DNA of 64,000 nucleotides, taken from NCBI RefSeq assembly GCF_000497045.1, contig NW_015961948.1:372001-436000 (forward strand), written 5' to 3'. Each line of letters starts with the position of its first letter. Within the stretch, counting starts at the first letter, position 1. Positions 10,532 to 19,845 of this stretch are shown here, piece after piece. Below the pieces are notes generated by a model. The model worked only from the letters and a program-made list of their open reading frames with translations, ran no database searches and had not been told where the DNA came from. A program made the translations under genes and the position numbers. Source of the DNA: Kalmanozyma brasiliensis GHG001 (lineage: Eukaryota > Basidiomycota > Ustilaginomycetes > Ustilaginales).

Positions 10532-12610
10532 CTACATCTTGGCAATGTAGTCGGTGGGCTTACCCAGCGCAGTGCACTGGTCGCCTCTCTGTGCGAGCGG
10601 TTTCATGACCTGCGAGATGGACATGCTTAGCGTCCTGAGGCTCGAGGATGTCAGCTGGCTCCAAGCGCCCGACCCAGTGATCCTCGCCAGCGAGGAGGCG
10701 TATGCTTTCCCGCGCGCCTGCAGGTATGCTGTCGACGGCGTCGGGTTTCCTGTCCTAATGAAAGCCGAGAACTGATCCATCACACCCGCCATCCACGGCA
10801 GATCGTTGCTGTCCCGATAAGGCAGCTTGAACGCCATACCCACGGAGTGAAAGAAAGGGATCAGATCGCCCGAGTGACACATGTAATACGTCGTTGCGCT
10901 CATGCTTCCGCTCTTGGGCTTGCACACGTTGTACGGATCGTAAAAGGGCAACTGATACGAGCGTCGATCGAAGATATACGCCCAGACGCTCGGGAAGACG
11001 CCGTTCACCACCGAGGCGTACGCCATGCTCTGAATCCCGCAGCGGTACTTGATCTCGGTGTTGACCGCAACCGTCAAATTCTGAACTCCATACGAGCTGA
11101 CCGGGAAGACGCTGGGGTTGTTAAGAACGATCGTCGAGTAGTTGGAGCCGATCTGAGCGGTTTTCATCGCGTTGGAGAGGTTTGTTTCGGACGAGGGGGG
11201 TACGATGCCGAGTGAGGCCAGCTCGTCGCGCATCAGCCCCCAGATGACAGGTACGCGGTTGACGTGCCCCTGCGCTGATCCGGGTGGGCGCATGTCGAGT
11301 CGCGGGTAGCGGATGTAGTTGCCGTCGACGTTGACAAAGTTGACCGAGGCCTTGACGAGCGTGGTAACGGGCAGGCTGCGGAGGCAGGCGAGCACATCGC
11401 TAGCAGTGCCGCAGCCAACTTGGTTCACCACGTCGTTCCCGCGGAACTGACGAGCAGCCGCGATCGATGGATAGACAAATTCTGGACCATGCCCTCGACC
11501 CGACAGGATGATCGCACGGTGAAAGAGCCCAGTTGCAGGAGGAGAAGCAAGAATGTTCTCCACCATCTGAGCGCCCGCCGACTGACCAGCGATCGTGACC
11601 CGGCTCGGATCACCGCCGAACGCCTTGATGTACTTCTGCACCCATTGCAAAGCCGTCACCACATCGCCGACTGCATAGTTGCCGCGGATCTGATCGTTGT
11701 ACGCAAGGAACCCCAGTGTGCCAAGACGGTAGTTCAATGTGAGCACGACGACGTCGCTGCGACTCGCCAGGTTGCCTCCGTCAAAGGTGTTATCCAGACC
11801 CGTTCCTGAAACGTAGCCACCGCCGTGGAAGAAGACGACGACGGGCCTCAGCGCGGAGCTGTTGGACGCCTCGGATGCAGATGGCAAGTAAGGCGTGAAG
11901 ATGTTGGTGACCAGACACTGCTCAGAGTAGGCGCCGTTGACGTTGTCCTGCGGGCACTGTTTGTTTCTGCTCGTGTCAAGGGCGTTGATGAGGCTGCTGC
12001 CGGCAACGCTTGGGTCGAATGGCGTCGAGTAGGCGAATCGCTGTACCGGGTTGGCGTACGGCACGGCCAAGAAGCGGAACGAGAGCGCGTCGCGGTAGCC
12101 GGTATACTGGACATTGTTGCTCTGTGTCGTGACTTGCCATTGTGAGCTCGTATTGGTGGTGTCGGTGGTTTGCCAGGGCGCCCTCTGCGTGCACAGGGCA
12201 GGAAATCTAGCGCTGCTGCTCGGTCTGGACACTGTGAAACTGGACCCGCCGCTGTTCAGAGTGAAGGCGTTGCCATCAGCCACCCAGTACGCCTGCGAGC
12301 TCGGATAGGTGCGGCCAAAGATGAGGTAGTTGATTTGCGACTGCAAACCAGCGTCGGAAGCTGAGGATGTCGGCACGAGGGCTTCGCCGAGATTGCGGCA
12401 GCTTGTAGCAGCTTCGCTCGCGGTGAGCGGAGTGGTGAGGAGCAGGTAGCCAGGCTGGCGAGTTGAAGAGGAAGAGGCCTTGTTCCAGTCAAGGTCGTTC
12501 TGGTAGAGCAAACGCACGCCACTGCCGAAGGAGGAGATCGGTGCTGCTTGCGCGACCAAGGCTCCAAGCAGAGCGCAAAGGACCGCACAAAGACGAACGG
12601 ACCACAGCAT
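10532..12610 (-). CDS. Secreted type-B carboxylesterase with extra N-terminal domain
   Basis: Intronless, 692 aa, ATG at 12610. A signal peptide (hydrophobic stretch to about residue 22, ending AQA) leads into about 150 residues not found in ordinary carboxylesterases, containing Cys71 and Cys140, ATSCRNLGEALV and an AYWV element; the pattern recalls a C-type-lectin-like fold. The alpha/beta-hydrolase follows: oxyanion loop FFHGGG (260-265), nucleophile Ser344 in AGQSAGAQ, and a His-containing HSGDLIPFFHSVGM segment near the C-terminus. Enzymes of this family hydrolyse carboxylic esters; the substrate is unknown. Compared with the second esterase in the window, it uses GQSAG instead of GESAG and has Cys pairs at different spacing. 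A TATA-like box lies about 100 bp upstream. Probably extracellular. Confidence 0.9.
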   Translation of the reverse strand: MLWSVRLCAVLCALLGALVAQAAPISSFGSGVRLLYQNDLDWNKASSSSTRQPGYLLLTTPLTASEAATSCRNLGEALVPTSSASDAGLQSQINYLIFGRTYPSSQAYWVADGNAFTLNSGGSSFTVSRPSSSARFPALCTQRAPWQTTDTTNTSSQWQVTTQSNNVQYTGYRDALSFRFLAVPYANPVQRFAYSTPFDPSVAGSSLINALDTSRNKQCPQDNVNGAYSEQCLVTNIFTPYLPSASEASNSSALRPVVVFFHGGGYVSGTGLDNTFDGGNLASRSDVVVLTLNYRLGTLGFLAYNDQIRGNYAVGDVVTALQWVQKYIKAFGGDPSRVTIAGQSAGAQMVENILASPPATGLFHRAIILSGRGHGPEFVYPSIAAARQFRGNDVVNQVGCGTASDVLACLRSLPVTTLVKASVNFVNVDGNYIRYPRLDMRPPGSAQGHVNRVPVIWGLMRDELASLGIVPPSSETNLSNAMKTAQIGSNYSTIVLNNPSVFPVSSYGVQNLTVAVNTEIKYRCGIQSMAYASVVNGVFPSVWAYIFDRRSYQLPFYDPYNVCKPKSGSMSATTYYMCHSGDLIPFFHSVGMAFKLPYRDSNDLPWMAGVMDQFSAFIRTGNPTPSTAYLQARGKAYASSLARITGSGAWSQLTSSSLRTLSMSISQVMKPLAQRGDQCTALGKPTDYIAKM

Positions 12611-12710
12611 TGGTGCAAGCGGAGACCACGCTCTACCGGTCTATACGAGCTGGAAAGGAAGGGCGAGGGATGGATGATGGCGAGCGAGGCATCTTGTCGG
12701 ATGGTGGCTG

Positions 12711-12720
12711 CTTATACCCC
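12711..12720 (-). promoter_or_regulatory. TATA-like box of carboxylesterase gene
   Basis: Reads GGGGTATAAG on the minus strand, about 100 bp before the ATG at 12610. Position and sequence fit a TATA box; not proven. Confidence 0.5.
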
Positions 12721-13700
12721 TCAAGGGCACAAAGTGCAAAGGCACGCTCAAGCGTCAATGACAGCATCGGAAGAGAGCTGCAGACTGCGCCGTCTCGCGC
12801 GGACAGACAAAGCCTTTGGGGCAAGACCACTTGGTCCGCTCGACAGGGACAGCACCAGGCACCGCAAAGGAGGAAGGGTGAGTCGGAAAGCCGGACCAGC
12901 ACACACTGCTGAGAAGGCAGGTTGGCAGGGCGACATGTTGCACGAGGCACAAGGTTTGCATTACCGTAAACGGGGACACGTTTGTCTATTGTTTCGTGGT
13001 TAAGTGAAGCCTCGGCGCAAACAAAGGACTATGGCCAACGATGAGTCAATGGGGAGCGGGCCAAGACAGTTATGGGCCGATATTGAAGATCAACAGAATG
13101 CCACGGCGTGTTGTGTTTCTGCGAAGGTTCTTCGGCTCGAGCAAGTGAGCTCGCTTAAGCATTCGAGGCTTGCTCGGTGTTGGACCCTGCTCGGTTCGAG
13201 GTCGTCGATCGTGATGATGAAGCTCAGTGTCGTACAGAACCATGTCTCGACGACCACCATGCAAGCCATGGTTGAGTCTACTTCCACACGCCCGAGCTTG
13301 ACCTCCGAATCGGAAGAGCAAGCGCTGAGCATGATCAGAATCAATCTCTGCACCTGCACAAGGGCGTTTCGCCATGTGATGATGTTTTGCTGCACGCCGC
13401 CTTTTCCCGCTGCGCTGTCAAAACACGGAACGCAGAAATGGCGGGGTCAGATGTAAGACGCCAAGGCGGATCTCAAGCAGTTCATGCATTACAATAGGCG
13501 CCTTGCCTTTCTGGCTCCGCTCCCGAGTCTATCTTCTGACAGTCGAGGTCTTGTCTGCTTGCTGACTCTCGTCATTGATGTGGTAGCAGTCCCAGGGAGC
13601 AGTACAGTCGGACGGGATACTGCAATAGACCACACGACAAGAACCTTGCGTGATGCGTGCTTACAGACCAGTTGCAGCTTGCCAAAAAACAGCATTCCGA

Positions 13701-13774
13701 CAGCCGAACGCGCCGGCAGCCGAACGCTACCGGCGCTCTTCGACCAGCATGTGACAAAACCAGCATGTGACAAG
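13701..13774. repeat. Two adjacent 16-bp tandem duplications
   Basis: CAGCCGAACGC occurs at 13701 and 13717, and ACCAGCATGTGACAA occurs at 13743 and 13759. Both pairs have a 16-bp period, although the units are unrelated in sequence. Each is only two copies. Confidence 0.7.
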
Positions 13775-14368
13775 CTTGTAACAACAGCGGTTCTATGCTC
13801 TTCGATGTCATCTGAAACGATCGCAACGGTTGTTTGCGATCTCGTGAGGGCGAACCGGGCGTCGATCGGCAACCCAAATGACCCAAGCAATCTTAACTTG
13901 CAAGCAACTCGAGAAACCTTTACCTTTCAGCGAACGGACCCATCGCATCAAGCTCTTAAGCTTGCCGAAGTTTGCTCTGCTGATACAGCAGCTTCGTATG
14001 TGTATGCTTTTGAGAGAAAGCGAGCGAACAACATCGAAGTGAACCCGACTGAGCTCTTCTTGTTATGTCCGGGGACCACGCTTGGCATTAGATCTAACAA
14101 ATCAGAAAAAGGATCCTGCTTCAGGGTCCAGGTGTGGCGTCAGATCTGACGCGGCCTGTGCTGAGCAGCTGAGCCATGCATGCGCAAGCTCAGAGCCAAT
14201 ACCCGAGCCAGGGGCATGGCGAGCTCGAGGATTTAAAGCTCACTCCAGCTCGACCTCGAACGACATCTTGACTCAGTTGCTTGCTTTTCCTTCTTCTTCC
14301 TTCATCGCCCTCACCGTATGCAGCGGCAAAAAGTGTCTCTACAACAGACCGAGTCAAACACAATCAAT

Positions 14369-15418
14369 ATGCCGGAACGTTCGACCGGGCCAATGATGTT
14401 CATCGGCGAGCGATGCGCTTTCGACGAATGTCATCGAGAAGACTTTCTGCCTTTCAAGTGCAGCGACTGCCGGCAACACTACTGCTCTAATCACTTTCGA
14501 CCGCAAACACATCGATGCTCACACTACAACGAGTCCGACGTCGACTACCGCGTGCCGCTGTGCCCCATCTGCGACAACCCACCCGAGGGCTGGAAGCGAG
14601 ACCAGGATCCCAACATTGCCATGGACCGTCATCTTTCCGGTCAGTGCCCCAAGCTCGACAGCAACGGATACCTCAAGTCGAACGCCTCGATACCGTCTTC
14701 GGCGCCACTCAAGCAGATGAGCAGGGCCAAGAAGCCGAACGAGTGCTCGTTCGTTAAGTGTACCAAGATCATGGTGGTGCCCATCCAGTGTCCTCAATGC
14801 ACATCGTCCTTCTGCCCATCACATCGTGCACCGAATCAGCACAGCTGCAAACATGCTTCATCGTCGTCCTCACCAACAGCTTCATCCACTCGTCTCGCCG
14901 CGAATGGAGCTTCAGGCAGCGGCATCAAGAGCGCCTTCCAGAACCTCAAGATCAGCAACACATCCGCAGCAGCGCAAAAGCCAGCACCAACAGCAAAACT
15001 TAACACATCAGCACGTCAAGCAGCCACTTCCACCTCAAGCACAGCATCCGCACCCTTTGGCAAGATGTTTGACAAGTCTCAAAAGTGGGTCCCCAAGCCA
15101 ATCTTTGGCAAGGCTTGATCGGCGCAGCAGCAGCAGAGATACGCTCACCTTGTGGCGATTGGTACGCCTTGCCTCCAGATACACGCCTGCGTGGCCGACC
15201 CCGTGCTGTTGACTGACACCGCCTTCTGCCCTTGACCCGTCAATCACTACAACAGACGAGCAAAAGCAGAAAGACTGTCAGCCATACGAGCAATGCAAGC
15301 TCGCCAGCAGAAAGGCATCCTTTCCGAAGCAGACAAGCTCAAGCTCGCAGAGGAGATGGCGGCGCTGTCCAAGACGGAGCGTATGAAGGCTTCCGATTCG
15401 GACTGCGTCATTATCTGA
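14369..15418 (+). CDS. AN1-type zinc-finger protein with C-terminal CaaX box
   Basis: Two exons, 14369-15084 and 15256-15418; 292 aa. The intron 15085-15255 (GTGGGT...ACAG) is my inference. Without splicing the frame ends at 15118 (249 aa); with splicing it joins to RAKAERLSAIRA, a helical tail seen in this family, and ends SDSDCVII, a prenylation-type CaaX box. AN1 finger 1 spans C16-H52, a C-x2-C...H-x4-C element follows (C65, C68, H88, C93), and AN1 finger 2 spans C126-H162. The architecture is that of the ZFAND2/AIRAP group, which bind p97/Cdc48 and proteasomes during stress. A start at 14318 is also possible in frame. The middle region (165-240) is Ser/Ala-rich and disordered. No ubiquitin-interacting motif is obvious. 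Confidence 0.85.
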
Positions 15419-16225
15419 TGCGCTTCGACCGACCTTTCTCCAAGCTAGATGCCGATCGATGTGTATGCTCCGAGGAGCGAGCTCGGTTGCAACAGCCAAA
15501 CGGCATGGGGCCCCGCCGGACAAATGCAAAAGACGCAGATGGTCTCAAGGCGGATACAGTAAGGGCGGCAGATCAATTCCGGTAACGCAGCGGGCACCCC
15601 ATCATACCACGTTTAATGTGGTTCGGAGAGGGTCTCTCCACCGAGAAATGCACCACTCGAGAAGCCAGCAGAGCCACAGAGTTCCTTGACTAGGACTAGG
15701 ACGATGGGCCCTCTCGGAAGGGCCCCAACAACGACCCCTTATACCCTTGTTCGTCGTTAGATACCAAACACCGTCGGTTACTGTTGGTGCTTTCCAGCCG
15801 GCGGGGTTGACCATCTGCTCCAATTTACTGTCGGTCTGGTCGGCTAACGATCAAACTCCGAAATACGCGTATTGCGCCCCCGAGTCGGCGGCGACCATCC
15901 TATGAGCGGGGCGAAACCTGCCTTATTTGCCGACAAGACTAGCTTGAAACACTCTTCAACACTCTTCAAAGTAGTGTCTTAGCGAAGGGTCCGACGCGAT
16001 GGCTCGCTTAGCCATGGTGGTTGCCCCGTCAAACCTACGGGCTTGACCCTCCTTCCCCAGAACCATACCGGAGCACGCCGCACCATGCCCTCTGGTCGAT
16101 AGGCCCGGCTCACATTCGAAGGAGGCCAAGCAAGGCTGACACGTCTATATAAAATCTTGGCCGCTTCAAGCCGGCGGTATGAGTCCTTCCCTCGACCCCT
16201 CTCCCAACAACGCTCCTTTTGCAAC
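15419..16225. promoter_or_regulatory. Upstream region of CalA-type lipase
   Basis: About 800 bp without a gene. It holds short inverted repeats: CCAC-N7-GTGG (15607-15621), GGAGAG-GGT-CTCTCC (15625-15639) and GGGCCCT-N6-AGGGCCC-type arms around 15708-15728. It also holds ACACTCTTCA twice in tandem (about 15949-15968). The TATA box of the lipase gene is at 16146. Confidence 0.5.
16146..16154 (+). promoter_or_regulatory. TATA box of lipase gene
   Basis: TATATAAAA, 72 bp before the ATG at 16226, a typical distance for a fungal gene that is strongly induced. Confidence 0.65.
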
Positions 16226-17581
16226 ATGAGGTTCTTCTCTCGAGCTATCGTCGTGCTTGCGACGGCCGCCACTGTGGCCCTCGCTGTACCCATGCAGAAG
16301 AGGGCACAGTACCCTGACCCCAACGACGACCCTTTTTACAGGGTGCCAGCCAACATCAACACCTATGCCAATGGTCAGGTGATCCAGTCTCGCAGTGCCA
16401 CCACCGACATTGGCACGCAAAACAACGCTGCGTCCTTCCAGCTTCTGTACCGCACCACTGACACGCAGAACAACGCCACAGCCAGCGTCGCCACGGTGTG
16501 GATCCCGAGCAAGCCGGCGTCGCCACCCAAGATCTTCTCCTACCAGGTGTACGAGGATGCTACGCAGCTCGACTGCGCCCCGAGCTACAACTACCTGAGT
16601 GGCTTCGACCAGCCGGGCAAAGGCACTGTCATCACTGACACGCCCATCGCCATCAGCTGGGCGCTGCAGCAAGGCTACTATGCCGTCTCTTCGGACCACG
16701 AGGGCTTCCGATCTGCCTTCATCGCCGGCTACGAAGAGGGCATGGCCATTCTCGATGGCGTTCGCGCCTTGAAGAACTACAAGAGCCTGCCTAGCAACAG
16801 TGCCGTCGGGTTCTACGGGTACAGTGGTGGTGCGCATGCCACAGGCTGGGCCGTCAGCTTGTCGGGTGCCTACGCCTCGGACCTCAACATCATCGGTGCC
16901 GCCTACGGAGGCCTGCCCGCCAGTGCTAAGGACACCTTCCTGTTCCTCAACGCCAAGAGTCCCTTCGCCGGTTTCGCCATTGCTGGTGTTTCGGGTCTGG
17001 CTCTCGCGCACCCGGATATGGAGGCTTTCATTCAGCCTCGTCTCAACGCACGCGGACGCCAGGTGCTGCAGCAGATCCGAAGTCGAGGCCAGTGCATCGG
17101 CCAGGTCTCGACCGGCTACCCGTTCCTGGACACCTTCTCGCTGGTCAACGATACCAACCTGCTCAATGAGGAGCCTATCGTGAGCATTCTCAAGGCCGAG
17201 ACGCTGGTGCAGAGCGAGGCGGGCTACACGGTGCCTGTTCCCAAATTCCCCCGCTTCATGTGGCATGCGCTCGAGGACGAGATTGTTCCCTTCCAGCCAG
17301 ACGCGCAGTACGTCAAGGAGCAGTGCTCCAAGGGCGCCGATATCAATTGGAACATCTACCCCGTCGCAGAGCATATCTCGGCCGAATTGCTCGGCTTGGT
17401 GCCTGCTCTGGCGTGGTTGGAGACGGCGTACGCGGGACAGGCTCCGCGCGTCCTCTGCGGTGTCGGTGTGCCCGTGCCTCAGCCGTCGGCATTCACCGTG
17501 CTCGGTGACAAGCTGGCACAGCAGTTCAAGAGCCTCGCTGGTCAACAGTCGGCTTTCGGCAAGACTTTCCCTAGCATCTAA
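16226..17581 (+). CDS. Secreted lipase, Candida antarctica lipase A family
   Basis: Intronless, 451 aa from the ATG at 16226 (an upstream in-frame stretch to 16157 lies at or just after the TATA box and is not used). A signal peptide of about 20 residues is followed by a Kex2-type KR site at residues 25-26, so the mature enzyme probably begins AQYPDPNDDPF. The catalytic triad is readable: Ser200 in GYSGGAH, Asp351 in DEIVP and His383 in AEHIS. Long blocks such as KIFSYQVYEDAT, SSDHEGF and AFIAGYEEGMAILDG are those of CalA, so the fold and the enzymatic class (triacylglycerol lipase/esterase of the fungal LIP family) are secure. The gene is convergent with the AlkB gene; only 57 bp separate the stop codons, so 3' UTRs must overlap. 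Confidence 0.95.
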   Translation: MRFFSRAIVVLATAATVALAVPMQKRAQYPDPNDDPFYRVPANINTYANGQVIQSRSATTDIGTQNNAASFQLLYRTTDTQNNATASVATVWIPSKPASPPKIFSYQVYEDATQLDCAPSYNYLSGFDQPGKGTVITDTPIAISWALQQGYYAVSSDHEGFRSAFIAGYEEGMAILDGVRALKNYKSLPSNSAVGFYGYSGGAHATGWAVSLSGAYASDLNIIGAAYGGLPASAKDTFLFLNAKSPFAGFAIAGVSGLALAHPDMEAFIQPRLNARGRQVLQQIRSRGQCIGQVSTGYPFLDTFSLVNDTNLLNEEPIVSILKAETLVQSEAGYTVPVPKFPRFMWHALEDEIVPFQPDAQYVKEQCSKGADINWNIYPVAEHISAELLGLVPALAWLETAYAGQAPRVLCGVGVPVPQPSAFTVLGDKLAQQFKSLAGQQSAFGKTFPSI

Positions 17582-17638
17582 CTTGTCTGTTTGTCGTCTC
17601 TCTTTTAACAATGGAAACCGTTTTCTGTATTGCACATC

Positions 17639-18601
17639 TCAATCGTCGTAGACGAGCTGTCGAAAAGTGATGCTGATGCGGGGAGTCTTGACCTTGAGCT
17701 CCTTGGGTATCTCGTGCGTGTAGAACTTTTGTGTTTGACCTTGCATCACCAACAAACTGCCACCTGCCAGCGTCCATCGTTTCTTGACCATCTCCGTATC
17801 AGAAGCGGCACCGGCTTTTTTGCGCGGGGACTTGCGTTGCATGATCCAACTCCGATCTGCGCCCAGACTGACGGTGACAATGACCTTGTTCTCGATGTTG
17901 TCGGCGTGTTTGCCGATGTAGATGCTTCCGTCGTCGTAGCGATTGAGCATGCAGTGGTTGAAGCGCACTTCTTCGCCGAGGCAGTCGGGTGAGGAGAGGA
18001 GCGAAGCGATGTGGTTGAGCAAGGGAGGGAAAGGTGCATGCAGCTCGACAGGATGACCGCTGTACTTGAGGTGCAGACCAGGTGCCGTGGCGTACGCTGC
18101 GATTTCGCGACTCTGCGTGATCTCGCGTCCGTAGACTTTGAGTTTCGGTCGATACCATTCGGGTAAACGATCGAGTTGCGAGCGCCACTCCTCCGCGAGA
18201 CGGCGAGGGATAAAGTCGGGCTTGTAGTAGATGTCTGCGTCGGGGAGGTCGGTGATTGCGTAGGTGGAGCAAAAGTCAGGGCGGGTCACCTGATGGAATG
18301 GTCCTCGATGGTGATACTTGGGCGCGGCGGAAGGTGCGGTTGAGACAGAAGTGGCTTCCGTTTTGGGCCGCTTCTCGTCCTGTATGCTGTCGTCGTCCTG
18401 TGCTGCTGACTGTGACCGTGTGCGTTTTGCGACGCTGCTGTCCGTCTTGGTTGGCGGAAGACGGTTGCGTTGGGCGCCAAACTTGACGTTGAAGAGGGTG
18501 CTTTGGAAGGTGCGCTTCGTTGGGGAGGAGCTGCTCGCCACAGGGCTTGTTGACGGCGCTGCTGGCGGAGACGGTGCGAAAGAGGTGACTGGCTTGACCA
18601 T
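17639..18601 (-). CDS. AlkB-type DNA dealkylase (ALKBH2/3-like)
   Basis: Intronless, 320 aa from the ATG at 18601 (an open stretch to 18721 begins with GTG). It belongs to the Fe(II)/2-oxoglutarate dioxygenases that remove methyl groups from 1-methyladenine and 3-methylcytosine in DNA. Iron ligands are H232 and D234 (in YIGKHADN) and H296 (YTHEIPKE); 2-oxoglutarate-binding arginines are R308 and R314 in RISITFR. The preceding FNHCMLNRYDDGSIYIG block is the ALKBH2/3 signature. The first 90 residues are disordered and basic, and QSTLFNVKF at 33-41 recalls a PCNA-binding PIP box but lacks the aromatic pair in the right place. Whether it acts in the nucleus or mitochondria cannot be read with certainty; basic stretches favour the nucleus. 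Confidence 0.92.
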   Translation of the reverse strand: MVKPVTSFAPSPPAAPSTSPVASSSSPTKRTFQSTLFNVKFGAQRNRLPPTKTDSSVAKRTRSQSAAQDDDSIQDEKRPKTEATSVSTAPSAAPKYHHRGPFHQVTRPDFCSTYAITDLPDADIYYKPDFIPRRLAEEWRSQLDRLPEWYRPKLKVYGREITQSREIAAYATAPGLHLKYSGHPVELHAPFPPLLNHIASLLSSPDCLGEEVRFNHCMLNRYDDGSIYIGKHADNIENKVIVTVSLGADRSWIMQRKSPRKKAGAASDTEMVKKRWTLAGGSLLVMQGQTQKFYTHEIPKELKVKTPRISITFRQLVYDD

Positions 18602-19845
18602 CGCGTAGTCAATGCGTTCGATGCCTTGTCTTTTGCTATGCTTGTTGATGCTGTCGTCGGTCGAAAGGATAGCGCTGGTTCGACCCACAGCTTTTGCCAC
18701 CACGTCGGCTCGGCTATTCACCGCTGCGGAGGTCAGGGTCCAACCTGTTTTCGTGTGTGGTGAGTAGCCGGGCCCGATCTCAACTCGAAGTCTAGTTCCA
18801 GAATCGGCAGATTTGAAATCCGGACCGCGTTTTTCGCCGCGTCGTTGCAGAAAGTGAGATGCAGGTTCACCTTAGATCTTCTTATCGTCGAACAACCTTT
18901 CTCGCCGTTCGAATTCGTCTTGCATTGTGGCTCGTCCTGCATTCTGACTTTGCCCATCGGACAGTCGATCATGTATCTGGAAAAGCGATCTTGATAGCAT
19001 ATAAGATGCAAAGCTTGCATCAACGAACGTGGGCTTTGTTTGACAGCCCCTGCTTGTGGGCGAAAGGACCGGCGAAATTGGCTGGCCCACTTGGGTTTTG
19101 GAAAAGTGGGCTCAAGCTCGGGACTGCGCCGCCGGTGGATGCGCGGTGGATGCTCGGTCGAGCCAATTTCTGTTTTTCGCGACTTTTTTGGCGTGTTGGG
19201 ATCGACCTCGTGGGCGCAAATTGCAGTGGCGACAGTCAGGGTCGAGCAGAGTATCGCCTCACTTAGTAGGTCGAGGCTGTTCACACCAAGGTGCGGTCGA
19301 CTGATGGGGTCTGCCATGAAAGCTTGGATCCAAACGAGCGACGATGAAGGAGACGACGTCAGAGACGTCTGCGCAGGAGCCACTTTGAAGGTGGCTGGTA
19401 TCAAGTCGGGCAAGCGAGTCAAGCGAGGCTAGCACTTGAGCAGTCCGGCGAGTTTATTTTTCCCATGGTGCGGTGCTGCCCGTCTGCGCAGGTGTTGGAC
19501 TTTCTTGACCGGCGTGGCTGAATTTTTCTTATGTTTTTGGAAGCACGGTCCGTTCGAGCGAGAAGAGATCTTATCGGTCCATCTCAGCTCCGCCGTCTGC
19601 AGTTGCAATTTTTTATGAGACGCGGTCTTCTCAAAAGTTGGAAGAGGCAAAAAAAAAAAAAGTCTATCTGAGCGCAGCCTAACTCAGAGTGGTGAGCTGC
19701 GCCTTCTACCTGGTGCTGCTGTCATTGGGTGGGCCTCAATCGATTCTTGCTCGGCGCCGCGCTTTCTTCTACATCACCTCACGCTCACCTCCTTCCTCTT
19801 CGCCACGACCATCCATCCATCTCACAGGACCATCACATATCCAAG
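18602..19845. promoter_or_regulatory. Divergent AlkB / pyruvate kinase upstream region
   Basis: 1.24 kb without a convincing gene. It contains a run of 13 A (19649-19661) and a pyrimidine-rich leader (19765-19845) just before the pyruvate kinase ATG, as seen in highly expressed fungal genes. A minus-strand open frame at 18733-19422 has no recognisable domain. Confidence 0.5.

Larger units (their letters stand above)
12611..14368. other. Gene-poor stretch of 1.76 kb
   Basis: Open frames here (for example 13484-14149 on the plus strand) show no domain, no smut-like codon bias and no convincing start context. The stretch contains two neighbouring 16-bp tandem duplications at 13701-13732 and 13743-13774. 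The last 100 bp are probably the 5' leader of the AN1 gene. Confidence 0.5.

Noticed and set aside
13484..14149. 221-codon plus-strand open frame in a gene-poor region
   Set aside because: No domain, no signal peptide, unbiased codons and overlapping frames on the other strand.
12611..14368. Mobile element remnant
   Set aside because: I found no terminal repeats, transposase or reverse transcriptase fragments; only short local duplications.
10532..17581. Lipid-hydrolysis gene cluster (two hydrolases with flanking genes)
   Set aside because: The hydrolases are separated by housekeeping genes on both strands and nothing suggests coregulation.
16166..17635. 489-codon open frame antisense to the lipase
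   Set aside because: Same artefact; the lipase triad and signal peptide on the plus strand are clear.
18733..19422. 229-codon minus-strand frame upstream of pyruvate kinase
   Set aside because: No recognisable domain and weak coding bias.
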